64,000 bases of DNA from Molanna angustata (GCA_963576475.1 OY754980.1:32153431-32217430), one strand, 5' to 3'. Positions 10,491 through 22,400 are shown, counted from the first letter of the stretch. Program-made: numbers and translations. The notes: generated by a model from the sequence alone, not told the origin.

Positions 10491-11644
10491 CCGAGAAAAA
10501 TGTATTAATGAAGGATTATTCACATGGAAGTATGTATTTCATTTTATTTCATAAATTTTAAATCAAAACAATATTACTATGTTTTGACCGTATGATAAAT
10601 GATATAATTTAATACGTTGATAGGGATTTCCTTTAATCAAGACATTATAGTCTTGATAATTTTCAGCGAACCTACTCTCAAAACTTAAATCGAAATCCAA
10701 TTTCATTTTTCATTTAGTATATAGGTACCTACATGTCGCCATAAGCTTGGCGTCTACATAGGCGCAGCATACGAGTCGTATTTTGTCTCCTATCAACGGC
10801 GTCAGTATTGCCGATGCGCGCGCATGATTTCTCATAATATAATGAATACTAAAATCTGTCTGATGCGCTGCGTCCAATCCGTACGCTGATGAAGTATGGC
10901 TATTCAATAAATAAAAAAATATATTATATAAAGCATATCGACCTATTGCCGTATTTTCCATTAAAAAATTAAGTTATTCGCGAAAATTTTAAATAGGGAT
11001 TGGATATGATAAAGGACGCTGATAAGACGAAATAACTTTCGACGTATGAAATTATATATTTTATAATCTTAACTTATTGTTTTAATTTTAAATCCAATAA
11101 ACTAATAATAATCTTGATGAAACATTGATGACGCTGGTGTACCTATATGTTTGAGTAAGGTATAATATCATGTAGATCTCGACCAGATATGAAATTCTCC
11201 TAAAATATCGCGACAAATCAAACCATGCGATGATCCGATTCGTCAAAAACCTTTTCTATTTAAATATACCAGAATAAACAATGTTCTTTGGAGCGCACCA
11301 TATTGACGGAAACTCGTCCATAAAACAATGTGTGGAAGAAATAAAAGAATGAGAAAGTTTCATGTGGAAAATAACGCCAGCGCCGATAGGATATTATTAT
11401 TCGTCGGGTTCTTTACTTTTTTTAGAAAAATATTTTTCCATTATACCATAAATGTAATCCATTTTGACCAAATGTTTTTCCTCAACTTTAGAATAAGATT
11501 CAGAAATACAATATTTCTGTGTTCGCTTTCGTGTTTTTGCAAAACTTCGGGCCTTGTCTTCTAGTAAAGATTTTGTTGAGAGATCAAATTAACAGTGGAG
11601 AGTTGTTCCGTCAAAAAATTAGCATCCTGGACTTAATTGCGTGG
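10491..11644. other. No recognisable feature
   Basis: A long AT-rich tract. Frames at 10,710-10,961 (minus) and 11,328-11,564 (plus) lack domains and codon structure that would support a gene. Confidence 0.45.
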
Positions 11645-11750
11645 TGAACGATGACTGACTTGCATACACTGCAGCTAATGAGATCCCATCTGGACATCGT
11701 CCGCCTGTAAGACCACCTTAGAGATGGAAGGACACTTAAACTTTATCATC
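11645..11750 (+). mobile_element. RTE-type LINE (family B), tiny 3' fragment
   Basis: GCAGCTAATGAGATCCC translates as AANEIP and continues SGHRPP-like, paralleling SADEHPTGSRPPGRPP of the copy at 36,070-36,120, then a frame-shifted RWKD. Only the C-terminal tail is left. Confidence 0.5.
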
Positions 11751-11854
11751 CCAGGAAGCATAATTTAGGTATCAAAGACCAGTGATAATAGACTAAGAAG
11801 TATTCTATGAATTATAAAGCACTTTCCAACATTTATGGTTTTTTTTACCAGTAT

Positions 11855-12892
11855 ATCAACATACATAATTTTACTAGTGAGCCCGGGCAGACGTTTTTTC
11901 TGCCACAGGACCGCTCTATATATAGACCTTATTTTAATGTATTTTATTTTTTTCGTACATTTGAGTGTTGTATATTCTCTCGGTGCGTAATACAGATGTC
12001 AATAGATTTGTTCATACCGCCATCTATTGAAAACTTAACCAACTTAAAAATGAATTATTTATTTACATATTTACTTCCTGTACGTATAATTAGTACACTG
12101 GCGGGCTTATTCTTCCAGCCAACCAGAGTTAATGTTAAATATATGTACATAATGTCCCAAGCACAAGTTTTTAACTTTTTTGGGACAGTTCCTATTGAAA
12201 AAAAAAATTGTATTAATTTAAATATTTGTAGGTATGTTCATATTGTTACTCAATAAAAAAAATAAAAATAAAATAAAAAAATAACAGTGTATACAATGTC
12301 AATAAGTTAATCACATGACAAAAACAAAAGAACAAAAAAACGGTTCAAAAGAACAGTTCATAGCAATCATAGGAAAATTAAAGGATAAGGAAAGAAAGAG
12401 GAGAGGAATATGTAATCAGGTATTGTCAGATAAATATTTTCCTTTAGCCATTTTTTGAAGATGTTTAGTGAGATAGACGACGTAATATCAGGACTTAGAC
12501 TATTTCATAGTCTAGCTGAATGTACTTCAAATGACGAGCTAAACATTTCAGAACTATGAATAGGAATAGATAGCAAAGTACGTTCAGCAAATTTGGTTAA
12601 TTACGATTGTTTTTCCTATAAAAAAATATGGGGGTTATAGGGAACATAAAAATTGTGGTTGAATGTACATATTTTTGGTTGATAAAACTAAAAAAAATCA
12701 ATACTTTGATAAAATAAAAATATTATTTTATATCTCGATCACAACACCACCTATTGGGTCAAAAACTATATTTTCTACAATTCAGAACCAACCATACAAA
12801 TCGAGAAAATTTCATTGAAATCGGTTGGTCCGTTTCGGAGATAAGCGTGTACGAACATCGTGACACTAGATTTTTATATATAGTTCTATAAT
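11855..12892. mobile_element. Probable TIR element with nested LINE
   Basis: The left end reads CATAATTTTACTAGTGAGCC and the right end, in reverse, ATATAAAAATCTAGTGTCAC: both have an A/T-rich leader before CTAGTG. The right flank contains ATTGAAATCGGTTGGTCCG and TTTCGGAGATAAGCGTG, a word combination common at the end of abundant insect repeats. Between the ends lies a minus-strand LINE-B copy. Pairing of the two ends as one element is inference. Confidence 0.4.
12040..12650 (-). mobile_element. LINE-B 3' fragment, nested
   Basis: GGCGGGCTTATTCTTCCAG marks the LINE-B 3' terminus in reverse, after a TTTA-rich tail at 12,055. Further in, 12,425-12,640 aligns with the coding C-terminus of the copies at 24.0 and 46.8 kb, for example TAGACTATTTCATAGTCTAG and GCAAAGTACGTTCAGCAAAT. 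Stops and gaps make it non-functional. Confidence 0.65.
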
Positions 12893-12919
12893 GAAAAGAT
12901 GCCTATATGTAATTCATTC

Positions 12920-13196
12920 ATTCAACCATACCATCACGGCATATCCCACAGTGTGACATAACAAGGTATTGGTATGTGCAATACCATGTAAAAAAAGCAC
13001 GACAAATGCGTGTATCCCCACACACCAGTCGTTTTACCTAAAAAGACAACACTCAGAATGGTTGGTGAACATCATTGTTATTATGACATGTTGTTTTGCT
13101 TCTTGTATTTTCGATATCCAGGTTCTTACGGGACACCCGAAAACGATGTTAATAGAATCTCGTGGTAGAGGCACCATTCTATGCCGGTGCCTGAAT
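12920..13196 (-). repeat. Interspersed SINE-sized repeat (family G), nearly complete
   Basis: The plus strand begins ATTCATTCAACCATACCATC then ACGGCATATCCCACAGTGTG, the reverse of the 3' end of the copy at 24,690. It continues through ACACACCAGTCG and TTCTTACGGGACACCCGAAA to GGTGCCTGAATGAC, the start of the unit. Roughly 280 bp, the most complete copy apart from 24.4 kb. Confidence 0.7.
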
Positions 13197-13539
13197 GACC
13201 TGAATCCTTTAAATAATTATAATATTCAATTCACACGTAATAAAAATGTCGAGGAGAATTCGCGATACGTCTAGCCACTGCACCTGGAGATATTCCTAAT
13301 GATTAGAGTAGGATGGGAATATTGTTTATACGTTCAGCTTGAGTTGGTAGCAATGATGTGAAGTTAGAGATGGGCGGACATCACAGCAATGTTCCGTTAC
13401 AACACTAAACACTCTATATCTCTCCACATATATCTGATATCCATCAGCCTCTTCATCTCTTGGTCACTGATCACCTGGTTCCAATATAACTGTCTCTATG
13501 GTTCCAATATAACTGTCTCTTTAATTTCTGCCCTCCGTC
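13197..13539. other. No recognisable feature
   Basis: Includes a 24-bp tandem duplication around 13,478-13,522 (GGTTCCAATATAACTGTCTC twice). Otherwise nothing supported. Confidence 0.4.
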
Positions 13540-13760
13540 ATTCCTTGGCGATATTAACGATCAGACTGGATTGTCTGATATTATGGCCTATCCATTTGGA
13601 TCGTTGTTGGCAACCCTCATTAGGAGCTGTCTCGTTTTTCCGACTCTGTTCTGTACCACGTCGTTTAGAATGTGGTTTGACCAATGGGTCCTACCCATGC
13701 GCCTGTAGCACCACATTTTGAAGGCAACCAGACATCCAGACACCTGAATCTGATAAAAAC
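13540..13760 (-). mobile_element. RTE-type LINE (family C), 3' fragment
   Basis: The minus strand encodes MWCYRRMGRTHWSNHILNDV followed by ARNRVGKTRQLLMRV-like residues. This is the MWxYRRMLRISWTD motif of a widespread LINE tail, also seen on the plus strand at 61,795. No RT core. Confidence 0.65.
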
Positions 13761-15057
13761 AATAGATAATATACATAACTATCCTAGCGACACGGCGTTG
13801 TGGTATCACTATATTTTTTCTACAATTGCAAATCGTTTTTTTTTCTTTTCATTTCAGTAATAATCCAAAGTATTTAGTTAGTGTTGATACAAATACAATG
13901 ACATTAGTAATTCATGAAATTTTCCAAATACACAATCCCTCTGGAGCTTTTTGTTAATTAAAATATTGAACAGAAAGCTTTTAATCTCGCGAACGGACAT
14001 ACAAAATATCAACTTTATAATATAATCATCGTTTATTTATGAAAACATGCTTTATTTTCATACTTCATTTATATTTTAGGTTGTTTGGAATGCCATTTCT
14101 TATTTTATTCGAACTTTTATTTGTTTATTTATATACTTTATTTACAGAAAGTGTATAAATTTGGGTTCATTTAAGCTAAATTTTAAAAAAATTATTGTAA
14201 TCAGTACAATCGTAAACAAAATTTCTAATCATTGTAAACATTTAATATTACAAAACTAATTAATTTTTCCTTTCCTAATTTAAGCTCTAAGCTTGTGTTT
14301 ATGAAAGAAGCAGCTCTTTGCTTACACAATAAAATACTTAACACATAATCTATATAACAAATTACATTACCTACTAAAATAAAATATTAAGTAACAATTA
14401 TGAAAAAAAAATTAAAAACAAAAGCAATAAAAAAATTATTTACATTTTAAACATCATCAAAACCATAACACAAAATTAATAACACATATAAAAATTAAAA
14501 TGAAAGTTAACACAATTCATCTATCCATTTATTTATATAAAATATTTTTCAGGTTTGAATCTAATCTAAATTTAATTTTAATTTGAAGCCCTACTCTTTT
14601 GGCATTTATGCTCTGTGGCACATATTCTTCGTTCATATAAAGTTTTTTTTTCTTTCTTGAACACATTTTTACCTTTTTGTTACTAAAAAAAAGTTTGATA
14701 TTATGCCAAAAATGTTGTTTTCGACTTTCCATATTTTTGATAAGGCATCGAACAAAAATTATTGCGCAGTATCAAACTTTTTCACAAATAATAAATCTCG
14801 CTATATCAGCCGTCATGACAATGCGGGTGTGAACTTAGATGAGACAATACAATTATGTACCTAAGTCCAAAGTAGGAATAAAAAAACAAAATAACTTTCC
14901 GAACAACCTGATATTATTCACATTACTGAATTCGTTCGTTCGTTATTTAATTTTCATGGAATTTCATACAAAATAGTGTTAATAATCATCAATAATCTTT
15001 GAATGAAATGTGAAATTTTACAATATTTAATCAATTATGTGTGCACTCACACTATTA
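13761..15057. other. No recognisable feature
   Basis: Very AT-rich, many A/T runs. A 67-codon minus frame (14,529-14,732) is Lys-rich with no domain. TTTA-rich stretches near 14,110 could be LINE tails but no coding match adjoins them. Confidence 0.45.
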
Positions 15058-15135
15058 ATAATAATAATAATGAGTTATTTGTAAGGCGCCGTTTAATGAT
15101 TCGAGATCATACCAAGGGCGCTATTGTTGTGTGCT
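15058..15135 (-). mobile_element. L2-like LINE 3' tail
   Basis: An AAT trinucleotide run then TTATTTGTAAGGCGCCGTTT and CCAAGGGCGCTATTG: in reverse this is AGCGCCCTTGG ... GGCGCC ... ATT repeats, the typical tail of L2/CR1-type LINEs. Same arrangement at 27,805 and 51,540, where coding sequence adjoins it. Confidence 0.65.
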
Positions 15136-15334
15136 GTGAATTTTAAATTAATATGGACAAAAAATAATATTTTGAAAAAATAATAATATCATGATTCATT
15201 TTTTTTTCAATTTCATTTTATTACCTTTAAAAGTTTTTGTTTATATTTTCATTTCATTAAAATCTTATGAATTTTGATATGATTTGATCTGGTACGCATG
15301 CGAGTCATATCACTACACCAACGTACCTGACGAC

Positions 15335-15510
15335 ATTTTTTTTAATAAAAAAATGAATATGTCCTTGTTCAACAAGTATATACACATCTCCCTACATTCC
15401 CTTGATTAAGCATAAATGCTTGTGCTATAGGTGAACGAAATCGGTCGAGGCAGGATTCGAACTCTCGAACACTGGATTATTAGCCCAGCGCGCTAACCGC
15501 TCTGCCAGCA
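15335..15510 (-). repeat. tRNA-Thr-derived SINE, nearly complete
   Basis: On the minus strand the head has an A-box-like TGGCAGAGCGGTTAGCGCG, an anticodon-arm region with loop CTAATAA, and a B-box GAGTTCGAATCCTGCC. The sister copy at 27.05 kb has loop CTAGTAA, the loop of tRNA-Thr(AGT), so a threonine tRNA ancestor is likely. The body runs through AGCACAAGCATTTATG to AACAAGGACATATTCAT and ends in an A-rich tail (plus-strand T-run). Internal Pol III promoter is expected from these boxes. Not a functional tRNA: the acceptor stem and 3' end are missing. Confidence 0.75.
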
Positions 15511-15542
15511 TTGTCGTATAACTTGTCTCTTTTTTGTGGTTT

Positions 15543-16540
15543 TCCAACTGTCGATTCGTTCATGAGAATTCAATTCTCTGAATGAATCGACATTATTAAG
15601 CCAAGATGCGTGTACGAAGGAAAATTTTGTATGGCGTAGTTAACACCAACTAGAGGCCTCGCAGCATATATGTTGCCATACATGGATTTACTCAGAATTT
15701 GGAGTAGAACATTTTTAGTGAGTTTTGTGTGTCTGTGTGTGTGTGTGTGTCTGTGTGTCCCCCCCCCCTTATAACTTTTGATCCACTCAATTTACAGAGC
15801 CCAAATTTTCATAATATATAGACAGTTATAGGCCTACAAAGCTTTTATACTCAGAATGGTGAATTTTTGTTTCAGTCAGGGGTTATGAACTTTTGAATTT
15901 TTACTTTATTTTTCCATATATCTCAGAAACCATAAAAGCTAGAACGCTGAAAATAGGTATGAACATAGAAAATTATAAAATCTCAAATAGGTTTTTTTTT
16001 TAAATTCCAGTGTTTCTCAAACATTTTTTATTAAGAAAAATATTTTTTTATGATAAATTTGTGACTTTAACTGCCTATATTTCCAAACTTTTTAAAAATA
16101 TCGAAAAAAGCCGAAACACCCCAACTAGATAATTTAATTTTCTATAAAAAATAGTGACATTGCATTTGTACATCTCAAATTTTTTTTAACAATTTTTATA
16201 AAAATTGAATTTAGTGACGACATCGCTTCATACAATTTATATGGCAGTCGCCTATACACTATATCAAAGAAGACTTAATAGTTTGATACTTCATCTCCAA
16301 ACATACAATATATACCATCATGCTTTTTTCATATTCCGGGTAGGAAAAAAAGACTGACCTCCATACTATCCTATCTTGACTACCTAGGTACATGTGTTGT
16401 ATAGAAAACCAAATATCATAAAATAATAAATAATTTGTATCAAACCCATAAATTTTATGGGTTTATAGTTTGGTACTTATTCTTCAACTATACATACTAT
16501 CGCTATCGACAGTTGGATCTCATGTGTTACATGCAACTAG
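15543..16540 (+). mobile_element. Helentron/HINE-like element, copy B (best-preserved ends)
   Basis: Left end: TCCAACTGTCGATTCGTTCA followed by the inverted complement TGAATGAATCGAC (15,577-15,590), forming an end hairpin. Interior: a GT microsatellite (about 15,727-15,757) then a C-run, and several AT-rich blocks. Right end: CTATCGACAGTTGGATC (an inverted copy of the left end), then the near-palindrome GTTACATGCAAC and CTAG, followed by T. Length about 1.0 kb, non-coding. Subterminal inverted repeats, an internal microsatellite and a short terminal 3' hairpin fit HINE/DINE-1-type elements, which are mobilised by Helentron proteins. No Rep/helicase is in this window. Confidence 0.65.
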
Positions 16541-17392
16541 TGATATGTCAAATCGCGTCAAGAATTGGATTAATAACAGTATTGATTTAATTTTAAAAAA
16601 TTCAACCAAATTATGATATTTTCAGCAAGGCAAAAAGCACTCCCTGTAGGGTGAATTGCCATTAAACAAAAAAAAACTGTATTGACGTACTCGTTATGTT
16701 TGTATGTTCTCGTTTTGGGCCATTTTTTATTATTATAATAAATTTAACTTATAAACGATTATTTCAAAATATTAGGGTACGTTATTAATGATTAAAATTA
16801 TAAATAAAATTGTTTACCTTATATACAAAGAGACAATTGCTTTAAGTAATGTTATAGGTAGTTCACTCCCATCTGTTGAAGGTTGCTAAGGAGTCTTAAT
16901 TCACTTTGTAATTAGAGATATTAAATTCCTAATACATTCCCACGACACACACATACAATTACCAAAAATACCACACACTCTCACATCAGTTAGTCCACAG
17001 ATGGCAATAAATTGTCACCATTAGACAATAACTCGACCATAATAAGGTAGGTATGACAAAAATACTTGACTGTAAATAAAAACTGAAGCAATGTATATAG
17101 CGTTATGACACACACAGTCTCGATATGCGACAGGGGTGGTTCATCCAAGGGTTCCTTTACAAATCTCCCAACATTCCAAAAAAATAGCACAAACTAAAAA
17201 GGCATACAAGAGAAATAAAAAGTTAAATAAAGAAATTTAAAAATAACATAACATTTAAATAATAAGAATAAAAAAATCAAAACAATTTAAGAATAAAGAG
17301 TGGTATAAAACTGAAACATTACTTGACATATTATTTATAACTGAGAGGTTACTGTATATATCAAATGTAAGACTGGTACAAAAAAAGAATTA
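16541..17392. other. Possible LINE 5' UTR and unannotated flank
   Basis: AT-rich; the part next to 17,393 may be the 5' UTR of the LINE that follows, but the element's 5' boundary could not be fixed. No independent gene supported. Confidence 0.35.
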
Positions 17393-18153
17393 ATGCAAGA
17401 TACAAGCACTTTAGTGCCCCAGCCATCGCCAAGCGACCCGCTAACATCAGTATTATACGAAATAAAACTCATACGTGAAGAATTAGTTTCATTTAAAGAA
17501 ATCAAAAAGGATATGACTGCCATGCGCTTAGAATTTGAATCTTTTAAAACAAGTATGTCTTTTTTAATAAAAAATTTGATGAAATTGAAAGAAAAGTTAA
17601 TATTTTTGACAATAAGATTAAAACCATCGAATCCTTGGAACTAGAAGTCATTAATATCAAAAAACAGCTCAATGAAAAAGAACAATGGGACAAACTTAAC
17701 AATATTGAAATTGTTGGATTACCAGAAAATAGATCTGAAGTCGTAGAAGACATTGTTACTAACATAGGGCATAAATTGAACGTGCAAATATCTAAACAAG
17801 ACATCGATTACTGCTCAAGAATATCGTCACGAACAAAATCTATGGATAAACCAAAAAATATCATAGTGAAATTTCGCAATCGTCACACCAAAGATGTATT
17901 ACTATCAGCCATGCGTAAAAACAAAGGTTTACGGACGAGCGATATCGGAATCCAAGGAGAACCAAAATCTATATATCTTAATGAACATCTTACCGTGAAT
18001 AACAAATACCTTTTTTACAAAACCAAAATTATATGCAAAGAGAAGGAATACCAATTCTGCTGGATAAAAAATTGTCGAATCTATATACGCAGGAACGAGG
18101 TGTCACCGGTTACGATAATCAGTCAAGAAGAAGACCTACTCAAAATAAAATGA
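17393..18153 (+). pseudogene. LINE ORF1 protein (frameshifted)
   Basis: ORF1 proteins of LINEs bind RNA and form the retrotransposition particle. The first frame (17,393 on) is acidic and coiled-coil-like (EELVSFKEIKKDMTAM), then a frameshift occurs near 17,560-17,580 in an A/T-run. The second frame (17,635-18,153) holds KLNNIEIVGLPENRS, then CSRISSR, KPKNIIVKFRNRHTKD, and near the end YQFCWIKNCRIYIRRNE with SPVTIISQEEDLLKIK. This is the RRM-like plus C-terminal arrangement typical of insect LINE ORF1. No zinc knuckle is seen. I am confident of the family, less of the true start. Confidence 0.75.
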
Positions 18154-18361
18154 AAATTCTGCAATCGAACAACGTTACACTATCACCAAATCCAATAGAT
18201 ATTTTAAAACACACCATCCCTTATACTTTCCTATCCTCTCCTCTACACTATCCCGTATATTGCCATTTACTGCGCTTCGTCGTACCCTTAACTATTAACA
18301 ATCAATTTAAAACAAAGAAATTTACAATATTTTACAAAGTTACTATCGTCTATGTTCTTCA

Positions 18362-21216
18362 ATGGGGTTAAATATTTATCTACAAAACGTACGTGGACTT
18401 AGAAGCAAAACAGAAACATTCTTAATCAACTGTCTAAGTAACGACTTCGATATCATCTGCCTCACAGAAACATGGCTCTTGGAGAGCATCAATAGCTCGG
18501 AACTCTTTGACTCAAGATACGTTGTATTCCGTAGAGGTCGTGAGTATGAAATAGTTAATCAAAAACTAGGAGGCGGAGTTCTTATTGCAGTTAGGAATGA
18601 ACTCAATCCGAAACAACAATTAACATGGATATCTCAGCTGAAGACATATGGGTATCATTAAATGTAAATCCATCTCTTAAGGTCAACATTTGTTGCAGTT
18701 ATCACCCACAGGGTGTAAATTACTTTGACAATATGCAATATCACTTAGACAATGCTAGTAACCTAATAAATAACTTCCCTGATGACATTTTCATACTAAC
18801 TGGAGATTACAACTTACCTCAGTTAAATTGGTCTCTTGATATCAATTCTGTCCCCATCCTACAAATAAATTCTACTACACCAGCTAGCACGCTACTTCTT
18901 GATTTCCTTTCACTCACTGAAACTTATCAAAATCAACACGCACCATAATTCAATGGGTAGAATTTTGGATTTGGTAATATGTAACTCACAGAATGTTTCC
19001 GTCATTGAATGTGACTCTCCTCTTGTACCAGAAGATTCGCATCACAAATCCCTAATTATAAATATTAATATGGCAACTATCAAGTACATGAACCCAAATT
19101 CACGTGAAATATTTTTATTCCACAAAGCTGACTATATAAACATCAAGCATAGACTTTCTGATATAGATTGGACTACTCACTTCAATAACCTAAATTTAGA
19201 AGATTCATTATCTCTCTTATATGATAAGCTCAATGCATTAATCGTAGAATTTGTTCCTAAAAATATGCTTCAGCCAGCAAAAATTATCCTGCTTGGTATA
19301 GCAGACCCTTAATCAAAATAATAAAAGAGAAAACCAAATATCATACGAAATGGAAAAAATTTTCTAACCCCAGAGATTACGATAGTTTTGCCCTATTGCG
19401 ATCACGTCAAAAAAACCTCACAAGATCCTGTTTCAATTTGTGCGTCGCTAAAATAGAAAACTCACTCAAATCCAATCCAAAGAATATTTGGTCATATGTT
19501 AAATCAAAACGTCCATTAAATAACTTACCTCTCACCATGCATTATAATCAATCTACTGCAAATGATGGTCCAACTATTTGTAGTAAATTCAATGAATATT
19601 TTGCTTCTGTATTTGTTGACAGTTCTGAACAACCACCTGCAATGGATATCCCAGATTCTAACTCACAAGTATTCTTACACAAAGTCACTATCAATCCTAT
19701 TCTGGTATATAACTATCTCACAAAAATTGATACTAGCAAAGGAGCTGGTTACGATAACATTCCAGCCCATTTAATAAAACAATGTGCCAATGAATTATGT
19801 CATCCATTATACTTAATTTTCCAAAGATCCCTTAATGAGGGTCATTTCCCAAGTATGTGGGAAAAAGCCCTTATAACACCAATACACAAAACTGGAGACA
19901 ATTCAAACATCGAAAATTATAGACCAATCTCGAAATTGTGTATTTTCAGTAAATTATTTGAAAAAATCATTATAGATCAAATTAATCCTGAAATAAGAAC
20001 ATCTTTAACTATTAAACAACATGGATTCCTTAGTAAAAGATCAGTGGAAACCAATTTATTAGAATTTACCGACCATTCATTTTCTGCCTTACTCGAAAAT
20101 AACCAGTTAGATACAATATACCTAGATTTTGCCAAAGCGTTCGACAAAATTAACCACAATATTCTGTGTTTTAAATTATGGAACTTTGGCATACGTGGCG
20201 ATCTGTACAGATGGATAAAGTCCTATATAACAAATAGATCACAAGCAGTAGCCGCCAAAGGTTTCCAATCGTGTTTTGTTCCAATTCCCTCCGGAGTACC
20301 GCAGGGTTCTCACCTGGGTCCCTTGCTTTTCCTGATCTACATTAACGACATAACACAATGCATAGCTACCTCTGAAATAAGCCTTTTTGCCGACGACAGT
20401 AAATTATATAAACAAATCTCATCTACACATGACTGCTCACTGCTACAACAGGATTTGAATAACCTTTTTCGCTACTGTGAAAAAAATCAATTATATATAA
20501 ATATAAATAAATGTTTCTCAATGAGTTTCAGTAGAAGCAGAAATGTAATTAAATTTCACTACACTATTAATAATAATATATTGTCGCAAAAACTCGAAGC
20601 GAGAGACCTAGGCGTTATCCTTGATAACAAACTATCATTTATTCCTCATATTGATTCTGTCGTAAATAAAAGCTACAGAAACTTGGGTTTCATAAAAAGA
20701 ATAGCCAAATCCTTCAAAGAAACAACCTCGCTAGTTCTTCTATTTAATGCCTTCGTTAGAAGTCATTTGGAGTTTGCATCAACCGTATGGAGCCCTAGTT
20801 ACAATATTCACATCGACAGAATTGAGAGGATTCAGAGAAGGTTTGTTAAAACGCTTAATTTTAGAAAAAAAATTTACCGCCATGATTATGACCAATCTTT
20901 AAAATTACATGGGTTTATATCACTTGAAAAAAGAAGAAAGATATCCGATGTCTATCTGCTTTATAAAATACTTAATAACCTTGTAGACAGCTCTTACCTA
21001 CTCCAAAAAATTTCTTTCAACTGCCTTATGAAAACAACACGCCAAAATCACCTTTTCTATACACCTTACTGCAGAACAAATTACGCACAGAATAATTATG
21101 TCAACAGATGCTTAAATTATTACAATAGTCTTGACCCCCAACCTGATATATTTAACTCCACACAGACATCGATGAAACGCCAATTACGCGCAGTTATTGG
21201 TAATATTACTGGTTAA
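18362..21216 (+). pseudogene. LINE ORF2: AP-endonuclease and reverse transcriptase (frameshifted)
   Basis: ORF2 nicks target DNA and primes reverse transcription. Endonuclease: NVRGLRSKT at the N-terminus, CLTETWL, TGDYNLPQLNW, and ILDLVICN; the usual SDH triad is altered to EDSHH. Frameshifts lie near 18,628, 18,940 and 19,285. The RT part is one uninterrupted frame (from 19,396, 606 residues): GAGYDNIPAHLIKQ (116-129), ENYRPISKL, YLDFAKAFDKINH (domain A, about 242-254), SGVPQGSHLGPLLF (domain B, about 299-312), and LFADDSKLY (domain C, about 330-338). The C-terminal tail includes SHLEFASTVWSPSY and IERIQRRF. Three upstream frameshifts make the copy non-functional despite intact RT residues. 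Confidence 0.85.
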
Positions 21217-21465
21217 AAATCAAACCTACTTTCCTTAAACATTCATCCCTTCATTATCAACGCTTTCCTATATCCATTACCCTTCCCTTTCCCCCACATA
21301 CACTCACCATCTTACAATGACTACCCAACATTAATAATGTATAATAATTTAAATATGTGAAACTTTATAATTGGCTATTTATTTTGTATTCTCATTTGAA
21401 ATTAAGTATTATAAATGTATAGCTGTTAAGTTTCCAAACAAATGAAAAATAAAAAAAATAAAAAA

Positions 21466-21993
21466 TATTTTTCTGTTTTATGTTTTTTAGTTATTTGTAT
21501 CTTTATTTGTATTATGAATATTGTATCTGTATGTACAAATTCTGTAATAAACTGTATCATTTATGTGAATTCTTTTGCATTTAATAACATTTAACCTTAG
21601 ACCAAATTGAAAAAGTACTGCCTCAGAACAGACTCATCTAATGAGGCAGTAAATTTCCTGGTAGGAACAATTGTACATAGTATGTTTATCATGTCTTTTT
21701 TAATGTGTTTTTTTATTATTGAAATCTGTAAAAATAACGGAAAATAAATCATTTCATTTGTTTCTTTAGTCTTTTTTTGTAAAAATATGAAGTGAGATTT
21801 ATGACACAATATCCTGACTTAGATTATTCCAGACTTTTTCCGTCTAGGTACTATACTGTAATAAGCTAGCTGGTGTTATGGATCGTAATAGATGGTGTCG
21901 TACGTTTGACTGATTGAAATGGACATCCATGTTAGATACATTTTTTTATGAACAAACGTACCAAAGTATTTTTCCTCAAAATTCGAATGTAAT
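21466..21993. other. No recognisable feature
   Basis: AT-rich tract. A 70-codon minus frame at 21,597-21,809 might be a LINE C-terminus but no diagnostic motif was seen. Confidence 0.35.
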
Positions 21994-22034
21994 TTCCTAA
22001 CGTTTTGGCCGAAGTAACTCGGCATTATCAAGGT
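21994..22034 (-). ncRNA. Hammerhead-like motif, degenerate (PLE relic)
   Basis: On the minus strand: stem I CCT (22,031-22,033) pairs with AGG (21,995-21,997); stem II GCCGA (22,019-22,023) pairs with TCGGC (22,008-22,012); AAAA precedes the palindrome AACGTT (21,999-22,004) as stem III. The first core box reads TGATAA rather than CTGANGA, so catalysis is unlikely. The layout matches the better motifs at 34.4 and 50.2 kb. Confidence 0.4.
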
Positions 22035-22229
22035 CTAATTGAAAAATAATAAAAGATTTCAACATCACAGGATGTAAGTTTCCATCTATGTACATTATAA
22101 CTATATGCTATAGACACTACCACGGGGAATGCTCACAATAACTTACATCTAAGGTTCCTCTACCACCCATTCGCAATAGTGACTAGTTTTACTCAGTAGC
22201 AACATCCATTCATAGTTCACAGTATGCCT

Positions 22230-22400
22230 TCAACTAAACACAAACCGGTCGCTTTTCTAACTCTTTTATCAACATAGCTGGCCGGCTATGGAACGATCTT
22301 CAGAATAAATTGTTTCCACCTTCTTACAACTCGGGTGTTTTTAAGATCCGAATTAATATTTTCTTGGGCAAATTGCAAGCCCTTCCCAACGATATGTAGT
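22230..22400 (+). mobile_element. Jockey-group LINE, C-terminal fragment
   Basis: Translation in one frame gives SFINIAGRLWNDLQNKLFPP, then SYNSGVFKIRINIFLGK and a stop at about 22,400. AxRLWNDLPxxVFPxxYNLxxFKxxxxxxL is the conserved C-terminus of many Jockey-type LINEs. The RT is absent. The 3' UTR may run on to about 22,620, ending with an AATAAA-like signal, but this is not certain. Confidence 0.65.

Larger units (their letters stand above)
17393..21465 (+). mobile_element. Jockey/CR1-group LINE, nearly full length
   Basis: Order: ORF1 (17,393-18,153), a 208-bp gap, ORF2 with AP-endonuclease then RT (18,362-21,216), an approximately 240-bp 3' UTR and a short A-rich 3' end (about 21,440-21,465). 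At about 4.1 kb it is the only LINE in the window with all expected domains. One frameshift in ORF1 and three in the endonuclease part of ORF2 disable it, while the RT part is uninterrupted. The exact clade (Jockey, CR1, Daphne-like) is not resolvable by eye. Confidence 0.85.

Noticed and set aside
11807..12256. 149-codon plus-strand ORF
   Set aside because: Crosses a TIR-like end and a reversed LINE 3' UTR; no domain, so chance.
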